From assembly GCA_945879145.1 (NCBI GenBank), contig CAMCUZ010000008.1, positions 1-64,000 of the forward strand: a DNA stretch of 64,000 nt, written 5' to 3'. A model generated the notes under the pieces. It made no database searches and was not told where the DNA came from. It worked only from the letters and a program-made list of their open reading frames with translations. Made by a program: the position numbers and the translations under genes. Source of the DNA: an uncultured Mediterranea sp. GTDB lineage: Bacteria; Bacteroidota; Bacteroidia; Bacteroidales; Bacteroidaceae. Positions within the stretch are counted from its first letter, which is position 1. Each line of letters opens with the position of its first letter. Below are positions 8,878-17,263 of the stretch, piece by piece.

Positions 8878-11034
8878 TTAGTTTAGGGTCAGATGGATGG
8901 TCCGTCCCTTGGCATGGCTGGTCCCCGGCTCGATGCTTTGGCGCTTGACGCGTCCTACGCCTGAGAGTTGCACCTTCATGCCTGCGCTCTCCAGCAGATA
9001 GACTGCATCCCGTGCTCCCATGCCAATTACTTTAGGTACCACATCAGCCTTGGGCGCGTTCATGCCTGAGAGCAGCACGGCGTCTGTACCCACCTGGGCC
9101 TGAGCCCATGGTGAGTCGATGTTTCCTTCTGTGTGTACGGGGACATGCAGGCCAGAGAGTACCTCTTTCGTCTCGCTTAGGAGGCCCGGCTTGACATCGG
9201 GGATAACCACCGAGAGGCTGTCAATGGCATCTTCCAGACGGAGACGGAGGTTGTGCGCATAGACTCGCTCAGCAATCTTGCCAAACACGCTACCGGCCAT
9301 CTGCCCACCCGAGGCAGGCAGACCAGGTTTCTGGATGGAGACAATCATGCTGTACTTGGGTGCTTCACTCGGAAAGTAGCCGCAGAAGCTCACTAAGTAC
9401 TTCGTCGTACCGGTCTTGTAGCCTGAGGCTCCTTGCGAGATTTGTGCCGTCCCCGTCTTTCCCGATACGTGGAACTGCTTGCTACCGGCAGGCTTGGCTA
9501 GTCCTTGACTCACCACTTTCTGCAGGATGTCGCGTATCTGTTCCAGCGTGCGGTCGCTGCAGATTTTGGAGTTGATGATTTCTGTGGGGTACTCCTCCAC
9601 TACCTGCCCGTCTTTGAGGGCTGCTTTTACCAGCTTGGGACGCACCATGGTGCCGTTGTTGGCTATGGCGTTGTAGAAGGTGAGGATGTTCATTGGGGGC
9701 ACCTGAGTCTCGTAGCCAATACTCATCCAGGGTAGGGTGGTCTTGGCAAAATAGCGCTCCTTGGGTCCCCGGATGTTGGGCTTGCCCTCACCACGGATTT
9801 GCAGGTGGAGGGGTTGGTCGATGCTCATCCGCTTGAGTCCATCGACAAACCGCTGCGGATTGTCGTGGTAGAATTTGTCGATGAGGTAAGAGACACCGAT
9901 GTTGCTCGAAACCTCGAGGATGCGGGTGACGTTGATTTTGCCGTAGCCTCCCCGTGCCCAGTTGTGGTCGCGCATGCGTGAGCCATGCATCATCATGACG
10001 CCGTTTCCGGTTTCCACTTCGGTTTCGGGGGTGATGTATCCATCCTCCAAGGCCACCATGATGCTGGCCGTCTTAAAGGTGGAGCCTGGCTCCAGCATAT
10101 CGCTGATGGCGTTGCTGTTCATCTCGTAGTAATTGCCGTCGTTGCCGCGGGTCATGTTGACCATGGCTTTGATTTCGCCGGTGGCTACCTCCATAAGTAC
10201 CACAACGCCGGTATAGGCGTTGATTTCGCGAAGCTTATCTACCAGCGCCTTTTCGCAGATATCTTGCATGCTCACGTCAAGGGTGGTCTGGATGTCGCAG
10301 CCGTCCACGGGGGCACGGTCCACGATGTTGAGGTATTTGTTTTTGACCTTTTGTCGGTGGGTGATACCGTCGCGTCCGCGGAGTAGCGAGTCGAAAGCCA
10401 GTTCAATGCCACTACGGGCCCCTTTGGCTGTGTCGGCATAGAGGCGTCCCAGGGTCTGTTCAGCCAACGAACCGAAGGGGCGTTTGCGCTGGTTGAACAC
10501 CTGTTCATGGAATCCCCCTTTGTAGCGGTTCAGACAGAATACAGGGAGGCGCTTGGCTTCTTTGTACTGGATGTAGGAGATGCGCCGGCGTTTGTCGGGT
10601 AGGATATTGTAGTTTCGGCTTTTGATTTTGCGCCCTTTCTGCAGGTGACTCTTGAAAGTCTGTGCGCTGATGTCGGGAAAAATGTGGTGCAGGCCGCGGC
10701 AGATGGTGTCGAGGTGGTGCTCTAGGAGGGTGTCGCGTCGGTACTGTTCCTTGGCGCGACGCTTTTCGTCGGTCTCACCTGTCATGAAGTCGAGATAAAT
10801 CTTGTATTCGGGTAAGGAACCAGCCATAAGCTTGCCGTCGGCGCTGAGGATGTTGCCGCGTGCCGGCTTTACGCTTACGTTCTCCTTGACGAAGCGCTGG
10901 GCTACGGCGTTCCAGTAGTCACGCTCCTTGAACATGATGAGTGCGGCCTTGATGACCACAGCTACACCAATCAACGCCATGACCAGCATGACGAAGAAGT
11001 AGCGTACCATGATGCTTTTTTTATCTACTGACAT
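8878..11034 (-). CDS. ftsI: Septal class B penicillin-binding protein (FtsI/PBP3 type) with C-terminal PASTA domain
   Basis: Septal peptidoglycan transpeptidase of 718 residues. One membrane anchor lies at about residues 10-34. A dimerisation region follows, then the transpeptidase domain with SxxK (STFK, 318-321), SSN (376-378) and KTG (526-528). A single PASTA domain occupies about residues 660-718. The PASTA domain and the length match the Bacteroidetes FtsI. It is followed after 65 bases by murE and preceded by the FtsL-like gene. Its partner is the FtsW encoded downstream. Confidence 0.95.
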   Translation of the reverse strand: MSVDKKSIMVRYFFVMLVMALIGVAVVIKAALIMFKERDYWNAVAQRFVKENVSVKPARGNILSADGKLMAGSLPEYKIYLDFMTGETDEKRRAKEQYRRDTLLEHHLDTICRGLHHIFPDISAQTFKSHLQKGRKIKSRNYNILPDKRRRISYIQYKEAKRLPVFCLNRYKGGFHEQVFNQRKRPFGSLAEQTLGRLYADTAKGARSGIELAFDSLLRGRDGITHRQKVKNKYLNIVDRAPVDGCDIQTTLDVSMQDICEKALVDKLREINAYTGVVVLMEVATGEIKAMVNMTRGNDGNYYEMNSNAISDMLEPGSTFKTASIMVALEDGYITPETEVETGNGVMMMHGSRMRDHNWARGGYGKINVTRILEVSSNIGVSYLIDKFYHDNPQRFVDGLKRMSIDQPLHLQIRGEGKPNIRGPKERYFAKTTLPWMSIGYETQVPPMNILTFYNAIANNGTMVRPKLVKAALKDGQVVEEYPTEIINSKICSDRTLEQIRDILQKVVSQGLAKPAGSKQFHVSGKTGTAQISQGASGYKTGTTKYLVSFCGYFPSEAPKYSMIVSIQKPGLPASGGQMAGSVFGKIAERVYAHNLRLRLEDAIDSLSVVIPDVKPGLLSETKEVLSGLHVPVHTEGNIDSPWAQAQVGTDAVLLSGMNAPKADVVPKVIGMGARDAVYLLESAGMKVQLSGVGRVKRQSIEPGTSHAKGRTIHLTLN

Positions 11035-11125
11035 AGTCTGTTTCTCTTTTCTCGTTTTCTGTTTCTTTTATCCATCCTTGTGCGTATTGTTCGCGCGATT
11101 CATCTGCCTGCAGCCTACTTCCCCC

Positions 11126-11482
11126 TTATTCTGGCACCAGGTAGGGTGGGTGGGTAGAGGTCTGCAGGGTGCTTCCGTTGGCGTTGATGTATTGCTCGAT
11201 GTTGCTTTGGCGACTCTTCTCCATCAGCTCTGAGCTCCGGGTCAGGGCATCGTATTTCATGTCAATCAGCTCCTTCTTGAGTCGGTCCAGCTCCAGCATC
11301 TGCTGCTGGCAGGCGTAGCGGTTGTGAACGTAGAAGATGACCAGCAGCATGATGAGCACAATCAACTTGGTCTGCCGGCGGAAGAACTCGGTAGCCAGGA
11401 TGTCGCCTCCTATAATGCTCTTCCAATGGCCAAGGCGTTGGCGTCCACGAGATATCTTTTTCTCTTTATTGTTTTCGTCCAT
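11126..11482 (-). CDS. ftsL: FtsL-like small division protein
   Basis: Protein of 118 residues with a basic cytoplasmic N-terminus, one membrane segment (about residues 38-50, LIVLIMLLVIFYVHN) and a coiled-coil-prone tail (QQMLELDRLKKELIDMKY). This is the size and layout of the bitopic FtsL proteins that bridge FtsQ/FtsB to FtsW/FtsI. FtsL cannot be proven by motif because the family is hardly conserved. Its place between rsmH and ftsI is the classical ftsL position. Confidence 0.75.
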   Translation of the reverse strand: MDENNKEKKISRGRQRLGHWKSIIGGDILATEFFRRQTKLIVLIMLLVIFYVHNRYACQQQMLELDRLKKELIDMKYDALTRSSELMEKSRQSNIEQYINANGSTLQTSTHPPYLVPE

Positions 11483-11541
11483 TCTCTATATCGCTTTTTT
11501 ATGGTCTTTCAAAAATTCTTCTTATAGCCACTTCAGGGCTT

Positions 11542-12519
11542 TCATTCCTCACTCTCTCCTTCTGGCTGGAGACGTTCGGCTATGCGGAGTTTGGCGCTGC
11601 GCGAGCGCGGGTTCTGCTCCACCTCCTCTGAGCTGGGTATGATGGGCTTGGTGGGAGTCATGCGCAAGGGGCAACGGGTGCGACCATAGAAGTCTGTTTC
11701 CACACGTCCTTCGATGTTGCCACTCTTCATGAAGTTCTTCACCATGCGGTCTTCGATACTGTGGTAGGTGATGACTACGAGTCGTCCGCCGGGACGGAGG
11801 CTCTTGACGGCTGCCTGAAGCATTTCGCTCAAGACGTCGGTCTCGTGGTTAACCTCCATGCGCAGGGCTTGCATCAATTTGGCCAGTTCTTTCTTTTCGC
11901 GCTGGCGGGGCATGAGGGGCGAGGCCACGGCCAGCAACTGCTGCATGGTGAGCAGAGGCTCCGTGGCACGGGCTTTAACGAGGGCTGAGGCTAGCTTGCG
12001 GCTGTTGGGCAATTCGCCGTAGAGTGAGAAGATGGTTTGCAACCGTTCTTCGCTGTAGTCGTTCACCACGTGGGCAGCAGTCAAGGTGGCTCGCTGGTTC
12101 ATGCGCATGTCGAGTGGGGCTTCGAAACGGAAAGAAAAACCGCGTGACGAGTCGTCCAGATGGTGGCTCGATACTCCCAGGTCGGCCAAGATGCCGTCAG
12201 CGGGTAGGGCGTCGTAATAGCGCAGGAAGTTGCCCAAGTAGCGGAAATTGCTTCTCACGAAGGTGAAGCGTGGGTCTTGGGGGGCACGACTGATGGCATC
12301 CAAATCCTGGTCGAATCCGAGTAGTCGGCCGTTGGTGTTGAGGCGTGAGAGGATGGCGCGCGAGTGTCCACCACCACCAAAGGTCACGTCCACATAGGTT
12401 CCTGAAGGATTAATGTTCAGTCCTTCAATGCTTTGTGAGAGCATTACGGGTACGTGATACTCTTGTTGTGCGCAATCCTGTTCCATAGGTTGTTTCCTCT
12501 TTTTTCCCTTATTCCACAT
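11542..12519 (-). CDS. rsmH: 16S rRNA (cytosine1402-N4)-methyltransferase RsmH
   Basis: SAM-dependent methyltransferase of 325 residues that modifies the decoding region of 16S rRNA (also called MraW). The SAM-binding motif VDVTFGGGGHS lies near residues 43-53. LADLGVSSHHLDD and VVITYHSIEDRMVKNF are further family marks. It is the first gene of the dcw cluster here. MraZ, which usually precedes it, cannot fit in the 164 bases between this start and the argS stop. Confidence 0.96.
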   Translation of the reverse strand: MWNKGKKRKQPMEQDCAQQEYHVPVMLSQSIEGLNINPSGTYVDVTFGGGGHSRAILSRLNTNGRLLGFDQDLDAISRAPQDPRFTFVRSNFRYLGNFLRYYDALPADGILADLGVSSHHLDDSSRGFSFRFEAPLDMRMNQRATLTAAHVVNDYSEERLQTIFSLYGELPNSRKLASALVKARATEPLLTMQQLLAVASPLMPRQREKKELAKLMQALRMEVNHETDVLSEMLQAAVKSLRPGGRLVVITYHSIEDRMVKNFMKSGNIEGRVETDFYGRTRCPLRMTPTKPIIPSSEEVEQNPRSRSAKLRIAERLQPEGESEE

Positions 12520-12537
12520 TCATTTCAAATTCAGCGG

Positions 12538-12570
12538 TAAAATTACGCATTTCTTTGTAATTACCTGCAA
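12538..12570 (-). promoter_or_regulatory. Candidate promoter of the dcw operon
   Basis: On the minus strand there is a -7-like TAATTTTA (12545-12538, one mismatch to TAnnTTTG) with TTG at 12570-12568, 22 bases upstream. It lies just before rsmH, which supports rsmH as the first gene of the transcript. Confidence 0.45.
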
Positions 12571-12619
12571 TTTTTCTTCAAAAAACTTTCGTAAAGTTTT
12601 CAACATGCGGTGAATAACG

Positions 12620-12655
12620 TGCGGGGAGGCCTCTCTGATGAGAAACCTCCCCGCA
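12620..12655 (-). terminator. Stem-loop between argS and rsmH
   Basis: Perfect 10-bp inverted repeat (TGCGGGGAGG and its complement, 12620-12629 and 12646-12655) downstream of the argS stop. There is no T run after it, so it could be a weak terminator or a processing or stability element separating argS from the dcw operon. Confidence 0.4.
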
Positions 12656-12683
12656 GGATGGGGTGTTTGTTGTCGCGCAGGGG

Positions 12684-14501
12684 TTACATGCGCTCGGGTA
12701 CTTCGATGCCTAGGAGTCCCATGCCGAGACGTACGATTTTGGCTACTTCGGCTGATAGGGCGAGGCGGAAGGCCTTGACGTCAGCGTTCTCTTCGCGCAG
12801 GATGCTGAAGTCATGGTAGAACTGGTTGTATTCCTTTACCAGGTTGTAGCAGTAGTTGGCGATGAGGCTGGGAAGATAGTCGCTTCCGGCTTGACGCACC
12901 ACGGCGCTGAAGTCGGCCAGCATCTGCACCAGACCCTCCTCCTTCTCGCTCAGCTCGATGCCAGTATGGAGTGTGTCGGGCAGGCTGATGCCTTGCTCAG
13001 CCGCCTTGCGGAGCACGGAGCGGATGCGGGCGTAGGTGTATTGAATGAAGGGGCCCGTATTGCCGTTGAAGTCGATGCTCTCCTTGGGGTTGAAGGTCAT
13101 GTTCTTGCGCGCATCTACCTTGAGGATGAAGTACTTCAGGGCACCTAGGCCTACTATGCGTGCAATCTCTTCAGCTTCGGATGGGGTCAGGCCTTCAAGC
13201 TTGCCCAACTCGTTGCTTGTCTCGCGGGCGGTGGTGATCATCTCGTCCATGAGGTCGTCGGCATCAACCACGGTACCTTCGCGGCTCTTCATCTTGCCTT
13301 CGGGTAGTTCTACCATGCCGTAGGAGAAGTGGACCAGGCTTTTGCCCCACTCAAAGCCCAGTCGGTCGAGCAGGATGGAGAGAACCTGGAAGTGGTAGTT
13401 CTGTTCGTTGCCCACTACGTAGATCATCTTGTCGATAGGGAAGTCGGTAAAGCGCTGTTCAGCTGTGCCGATGTCCTGCGTCATATAGACCGAGGTGCCA
13501 TCGGCGCGCAGCAGGAGCTTGTGGTCCAATCCTTGCGGGGTGAGGTCGGCCCATACCGAACCGTCCTCTTTGCGGTAGAAGAGTCCTTTCTCCAGCCCTT
13601 CGAGCACCTTCTTTTTGCCCTCCAGATAGGTGTTGCTCTCGTAGTAAATTTTATCGAAACTTACGCCCATACGTTGGTAGGTTTCGTCGAATCCCGCATA
13701 GACCCAGTCGTTCATGCGTTGCCACAGAGCGCGCACCTCGGGGTCGCCGGCTTCCCACTTCACGAGCATCTGGCGGGCCTCTTTCATCAGGGGTGACTCT
13801 GCCTCAGCCTTGGCTTTGGCCTCCTCTTCGGTCATGCCTTGGGCCAGGAATGGTGTCATCAGTTCCTTCACTTCGGTCTTGAAGTGCTTGTCGAAGGCTA
13901 CGTAGTAGTCACCGATAAGGTGGTCCCCCTTTTTGCCGCTTGATTCGGGCGTTTCGCCGTTGCCGTACTTCAGCCAGGCCAGCATGGACTTACAGATGTG
14001 TATGCCGCGGTCGTTCACGATATTGGTCTTCACTACGCGGTTGCCGTTGGCGGCTATGATGTTGGCCAGGGCGTTGCCCAGCAGGTTGTTGCGTACGTGC
14101 CCCAAGTGGAGAGGCTTGTTGGTGTTGGGCGAGGAGTATTCAATCATCACCAGCGGAGATTGTTCGTTGGCCTGGATCAGTCCATACTTTTCATCGTGGC
14201 GGATGGCCTCAAGCAACTCAATCCATGCAGGTGAGGCAATGGTCAGATTGAGGAATCCCTTTACGACGTTGTATTCGGCCACCACGTTGGTGTTCTCCTT
14301 CAAGTAGTTGCCGATTTCCTGTGCGGTCTGTTCGGGGCCCTTGCGCGACATGCGTAGGAAGGGGAAGACCACCAGCGTAAGGTGTCCTTTGAACTCTTTC
14401 TTCGTTTTCTGCAGTTGCACCTGTCCGGCAGGTACTTCTTGTCCGTAGAGTGCCTTAAGGGCGCCCTGTACGGATGCAACCAATTTTTGTTCGATATCCA
14501 T
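12684..14501 (-). CDS. argS: Arginyl-tRNA synthetase
   Basis: Class I aminoacyl-tRNA synthetase of 605 residues that charges tRNA-Arg in the cytoplasm. The N-terminal Add1 domain covers about residues 1-110. The HIGH-type motif occurs as PLHLGHVRNN, and the KMSKS-type loop as KMKSREGTVV, the usual degenerate ArgRS form. The C-terminal anticodon-binding DALR domain closes the protein (AEVAKIVRLGMGLLGIEVPERM). It has its own promoter upstream. Its position upstream of rsmH takes the place where mraZ is usually seen. Confidence 0.97.
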   Translation of the reverse strand: MDIEQKLVASVQGALKALYGQEVPAGQVQLQKTKKEFKGHLTLVVFPFLRMSRKGPEQTAQEIGNYLKENTNVVAEYNVVKGFLNLTIASPAWIELLEAIRHDEKYGLIQANEQSPLVMIEYSSPNTNKPLHLGHVRNNLLGNALANIIAANGNRVVKTNIVNDRGIHICKSMLAWLKYGNGETPESSGKKGDHLIGDYYVAFDKHFKTEVKELMTPFLAQGMTEEEAKAKAEAESPLMKEARQMLVKWEAGDPEVRALWQRMNDWVYAGFDETYQRMGVSFDKIYYESNTYLEGKKKVLEGLEKGLFYRKEDGSVWADLTPQGLDHKLLLRADGTSVYMTQDIGTAEQRFTDFPIDKMIYVVGNEQNYHFQVLSILLDRLGFEWGKSLVHFSYGMVELPEGKMKSREGTVVDADDLMDEMITTARETSNELGKLEGLTPSEAEEIARIVGLGALKYFILKVDARKNMTFNPKESIDFNGNTGPFIQYTYARIRSVLRKAAEQGISLPDTLHTGIELSEKEEGLVQMLADFSAVVRQAGSDYLPSLIANYCYNLVKEYNQFYHDFSILREENADVKAFRLALSAEVAKIVRLGMGLLGIEVPERM

Positions 14502-14538
14502 TTTTATAATAATGTATAGACGTTACACTTTGAGTCCG

Positions 14539-14568
14539 CAAAGATAGTGTAAACTGGGGGAATTACAA
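14539..14568 (-). promoter_or_regulatory. Bacteroidetes-type promoter of argS
   Basis: Minus-strand TATCTTTG (14546-14539) matches TAnnTTTG exactly, with TTG at 14568-14566 and a 19-base spacer. It lies about 38 bases upstream of the argS start. Confidence 0.7.
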
Positions 14569-14793
14569 AATGAATACCTGCTTTTATTTTTCATTTCCCG
14601 AATGAGGTCTATCTGCTTGGTTCTGCCGTAGTTTGGTAGAAGTTGTTCACCTCCGCGTAGCGGTTACTCAGCATCGGCAGGAGGATATGAAGTGTTAAAT
14701 TCTTGTTAAATCCGGAAAATGATATGACTCGTCCCTTGGGGTAGGGCTTAATTTTGTACTCAAGCTATAGCACAACCAAGCAATAATCGATCG

Positions 14794-15615
14794 ATGATGA
14801 GTAAAAACAAATTAATGATTAAAGAGTTCTCCTTGTTATGTGGAGTGACTGTGAAGACGTTGCGTCACTATGAGAAGGTGGGGCTGCTCCAACCAGCCGA
14901 AGTGGATGAGTGGACTGGCTACCGATACTACAACGTGGCACAGATGCAGACCCTGGCCAACATCCGTAGGCTCAAGCGGATAGGTTTTTCGCTCGACGAG
15001 ATTCTCGACTTGAGTGAGCGAGGCACGTTGATTCCTTCTCCGGAGATGCTCCGGAAGAAGATTATGGCTTGCCGCGAGGAGCTGCTGGCCGTGCAGCGCC
15101 GATACAATCTGCTCTGCGACATGGAGGACTCGCAAAACAAATTATTCAACATGGAAAATTTTTCTATCGGCTTTTTGCCAGAGATTATTGTTGCCTCTCA
15201 TCGCGAGGTGATTCCTACGTATGCCGACTTGGGACGTGTCTGTTATGAGAAGATTGGTCCCGAAATGGCTCGTTTGGGATGTAAGTGTGTGGAACCGGGT
15301 TACTGCTTCACTATGGAGCATCACGAGTACCGACCGGAGCAGATTGATATTGAGTATTGTGAACAGGTGGAGGAGATGGGCCACGACTCAGATATCATAC
15401 AGTTCAAGCGTTTGCCAACCATTCCGAAGGTGCTGTTTGTGAAGCATGTAGGCCCGTATGATCGCTTCTATGATACCTTTGTCGAGGCTTTCCGCTACAT
15501 GGACGAGAACGGTCTGCAGTTGGGAGGCCAACCGCGCACCAGCTATGTGGATGGGGTGTGGAATCAAGAGGATCCCGAGCAATGGCTCTCCATCCTCCAG
15601 ATTCCGTTGGTTTAA
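14794..15615 (+). CDS. MerR-family regulator with GyrI-like effector domain
   Basis: Transcription regulator of 273 residues. The N-terminal winged helix of the MerR type reads MIKEFSLLCGVTVKTLRHYE and YRYYNVAQMQTLANIRRLKR (about residues 8-60). A coiled linker follows (to about 115), then a GyrI/AraC effector-binding-like domain (about 125-273, with KHVGPYDRFYDTF and WLSILQIPL). Proteins with this build, such as BltR/BmrR relatives, sense small molecules and often control efflux genes; no transporter is adjacent, so the target is unknown. ATG at 14797 is an equal start candidate. A -7-like TAATTTTG lies at 14749-14756. Confidence 0.85.
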   Translation: MMSKNKLMIKEFSLLCGVTVKTLRHYEKVGLLQPAEVDEWTGYRYYNVAQMQTLANIRRLKRIGFSLDEILDLSERGTLIPSPEMLRKKIMACREELLAVQRRYNLLCDMEDSQNKLFNMENFSIGFLPEIIVASHREVIPTYADLGRVCYEKIGPEMARLGCKCVEPGYCFTMEHHEYRPEQIDIEYCEQVEEMGHDSDIIQFKRLPTIPKVLFVKHVGPYDRFYDTFVEAFRYMDENGLQLGGQPRTSYVDGVWNQEDPEQWLSILQIPLV

Positions 15616-15649
15616 ATCCTTTTTGGGGACCTGATTTGATGCGGTACCT

Positions 15650-15685
15650 GTTGTTGAAGGATTTTAGCGAAAATCCTTCAACAAC
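15650..15685. repeat. Perfect 16-bp stem with 4-base loop across the sigma gene stop codon
   Basis: GTTGTTGAAGGATTTT (15650-15665) is exactly complementary to 15670-15685, with a loop of four bases. The stem contains the last codons and the TAA of the ECF sigma gene and lies between convergent genes. No T run follows on either strand. Confidence 0.7.
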
Positions 15686-16176
15686 TTCTGCAACTGCTGC
15701 CGCGTGAAGAAGATACGGCTCTTCACGGTGCCTATCGGAAGGCTTAGTTTTTGTGCAATCTCGCGGTATTTGAATCCGTGCAGGTGCATACCGAAGGGTA
15801 TGCGATACTCATTCGGGAGTGAACTCATGATGCGGTGAATCTCTTTCATATCGTAGGTCAGCTCTGTGCTCTCGTAGGCCAGGTCACGCGGACGACTCAG
15901 GTAGTAGAGCCCCTCCGTCGTGTCGGCAAACGTCTGGTCGCGTACCGCTTTGCGGTAGTCGTTGATAAAGATGTTGCGCATGATGGTGAAGATCCACCCC
16001 TTGAAGTTGGTCTCGGGGGTGTACTTGTCCTCGTTGTCGAGTGCTTTGAGCGAAGTCTCTTGCAAGAGGTCGTTTGCTTGCTCGTGGTCGGCTGTCAACT
16101 TGAGCGCAAAGAGCCGTAGCTCTTCTTGTAGGTTCAGCAGGTTCTGGATAAAGGTTCTACATTCTCTCATAATCAT
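15664..16176 (-). CDS. ECF-type RNA polymerase sigma factor
   Basis: Sigma-70 family protein of 170 residues with only regions 2 and 4. Region 2 reads QANDLLQETSLKAL and FKGWIFTIMRNIFINDYRK. Region 4 has the helix-turn-helix YREIAQKLSLPIGTVKSR near the C-terminus. It starts MIMRECRTF; the second Met, two codons in, is possible. No anti-sigma gene is adjacent, which differs from the FecI/FecR pairs of PUL systems and resembles the single ECF sigma factors that Bacteroidetes keep near housekeeping genes. The last codons and stop lie inside a perfect hairpin. Confidence 0.92.
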   Translation of the reverse strand: MIMRECRTFIQNLLNLQEELRLFALKLTADHEQANDLLQETSLKALDNEDKYTPETNFKGWIFTIMRNIFINDYRKAVRDQTFADTTEGLYYLSRPRDLAYESTELTYDMKEIHRIMSSLPNEYRIPFGMHLHGFKYREIAQKLSLPIGTVKSRIFFTRQQLQKLLKDFR

Positions 16177-16358
16177 TCTGTATTAAACGTGGATAATCGA
16201 TTGACAGGAGCTGTTTGTCCTTGCTTTTCGTCTGCAATTTTACAACCTATCCGCGGATTCCACCCACCTTTTTTTATCAATTATGGGCCTAAAAACTGTC
16301 AAATGATGTTTATTGGGTGGTGTTTAGACGGTTTTGGGTGTACTTTTCTCCCAAAAAG

Positions 16359-16390
16359 TTGCATTAAATTAAAAAGATGCGTTATTTTTG
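16359..16390 (+). promoter_or_regulatory. Bacteroidetes-type promoter of the glsA-glsB pair
   Basis: TATTTTTG at 16383-16390 matches TAnnTTTG, with TTG at 16359-16361 (21-base spacer). It lies 25 bases upstream of the glsA ATG. Confidence 0.65.
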
Positions 16391-16415
16391 CGCTTTGTAA
16401 GAACAATAATGCAGT

Positions 16416-17234
16416 ATGGCAGACGATTTATTCTTGATTGACATAGACCGGATTCTCCGTGAAAAGGCCCCGTCGAAGGCGAAGTATGTGCCTGGATTTG
16501 TGGTCTCCTACCTCAAGCGCATCATCCATCAGGATGAGCTCAATGAGTTCCTTGTTCGTTCTCAAGGTAAGGTTGGCGTAGAGTTCTTGGAGGCTTGCAT
16601 GGAATTTCTCGATGCCCACCTTGACGTGAGGGGGCTGGAGAACCTGCCCGATGATGGACGACTTTGCACCTTTGTCTCCAACCATCCCCTTGGTGGACAA
16701 GATGGCATTTCCCTTGGCTATATTTTGGGCAAGCATTATGACGGTCGCGTGAAGTACCTAGTCAACGACTTGCTGATGAACCTTCATGGTTTGGCTCCCC
16801 TCTGCATCCCCATCAACAAGACCGGTCGTCAAGCCAAGGACTTCCCTCTTCAGGTGGAGGCCGGATTCTCTTCAGACAACCACATCATCATGTTCCCTGC
16901 CGGACTCTGCTCGCGCCGCCAGCAGGGCGTCATTAAGGACTTGGAGTGGAAGAAGACCTTCGTCGTGAAGAGCGTGCAGCGTCAGCGCGATGTGGTACCC
17001 ATCCATTTCGAAGGACGCAATTCCGATTTCTTCTACAATCTGGCCAATCTCTGCAAGGCGCTGGGTATCAAGTTTAATATCGCCATGCTCTACCTGGCTG
17101 ACGAGATGCTGAAGAACCGCCACAAAACCTTCCGCGTCACCATCGGCAAGCCCATCCCTTGGCAAACCTTCGACCGCTCGCGCTCGGCCACCGAATGGGC
17201 ACAATACGTCAAGGACGTGGTTTATACCTTATAA
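16416..17234 (+). CDS. glsA: O-acyltransferase of the PlsC/OlsA type, probable glycine-lipid enzyme GlsA
   Basis: Acyltransferase of 272 residues. The acceptor motif NHPLGGQDG near residue 89 corresponds to the NHxxxxD box of glycerol-phosphate-type acyltransferases. FPAGLCSRR further on corresponds to the FPEG-type box. In Bacteroides thetaiotaomicron a gene of this kind (GlsA) puts the second acyl chain on N-acyl glycine made by GlsB, giving glycine and flavolipin-type lipids. The GNAT gene of the pair follows 29 bases downstream in the same direction, which supports this role over a generic phospholipid acyltransferase. No substrate can be read from sequence alone. Confidence 0.8.
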   Translation: MADDLFLIDIDRILREKAPSKAKYVPGFVVSYLKRIIHQDELNEFLVRSQGKVGVEFLEACMEFLDAHLDVRGLENLPDDGRLCTFVSNHPLGGQDGISLGYILGKHYDGRVKYLVNDLLMNLHGLAPLCIPINKTGRQAKDFPLQVEAGFSSDNHIIMFPAGLCSRRQQGVIKDLEWKKTFVVKSVQRQRDVVPIHFEGRNSDFFYNLANLCKALGIKFNIAMLYLADEMLKNRHKTFRVTIGKPIPWQTFDRSRSATEWAQYVKDVVYTL

Positions 17235-17263
17235 TAATAACGGACAACAACAAGACAATAGAT

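Noticed and set aside
17159..17263. Upstream extension of the glsB gene
   Set aside because: The extra 35 residues overlap glsA, do not resemble the family start, and the ATG at 17264 gives the canonical protein.
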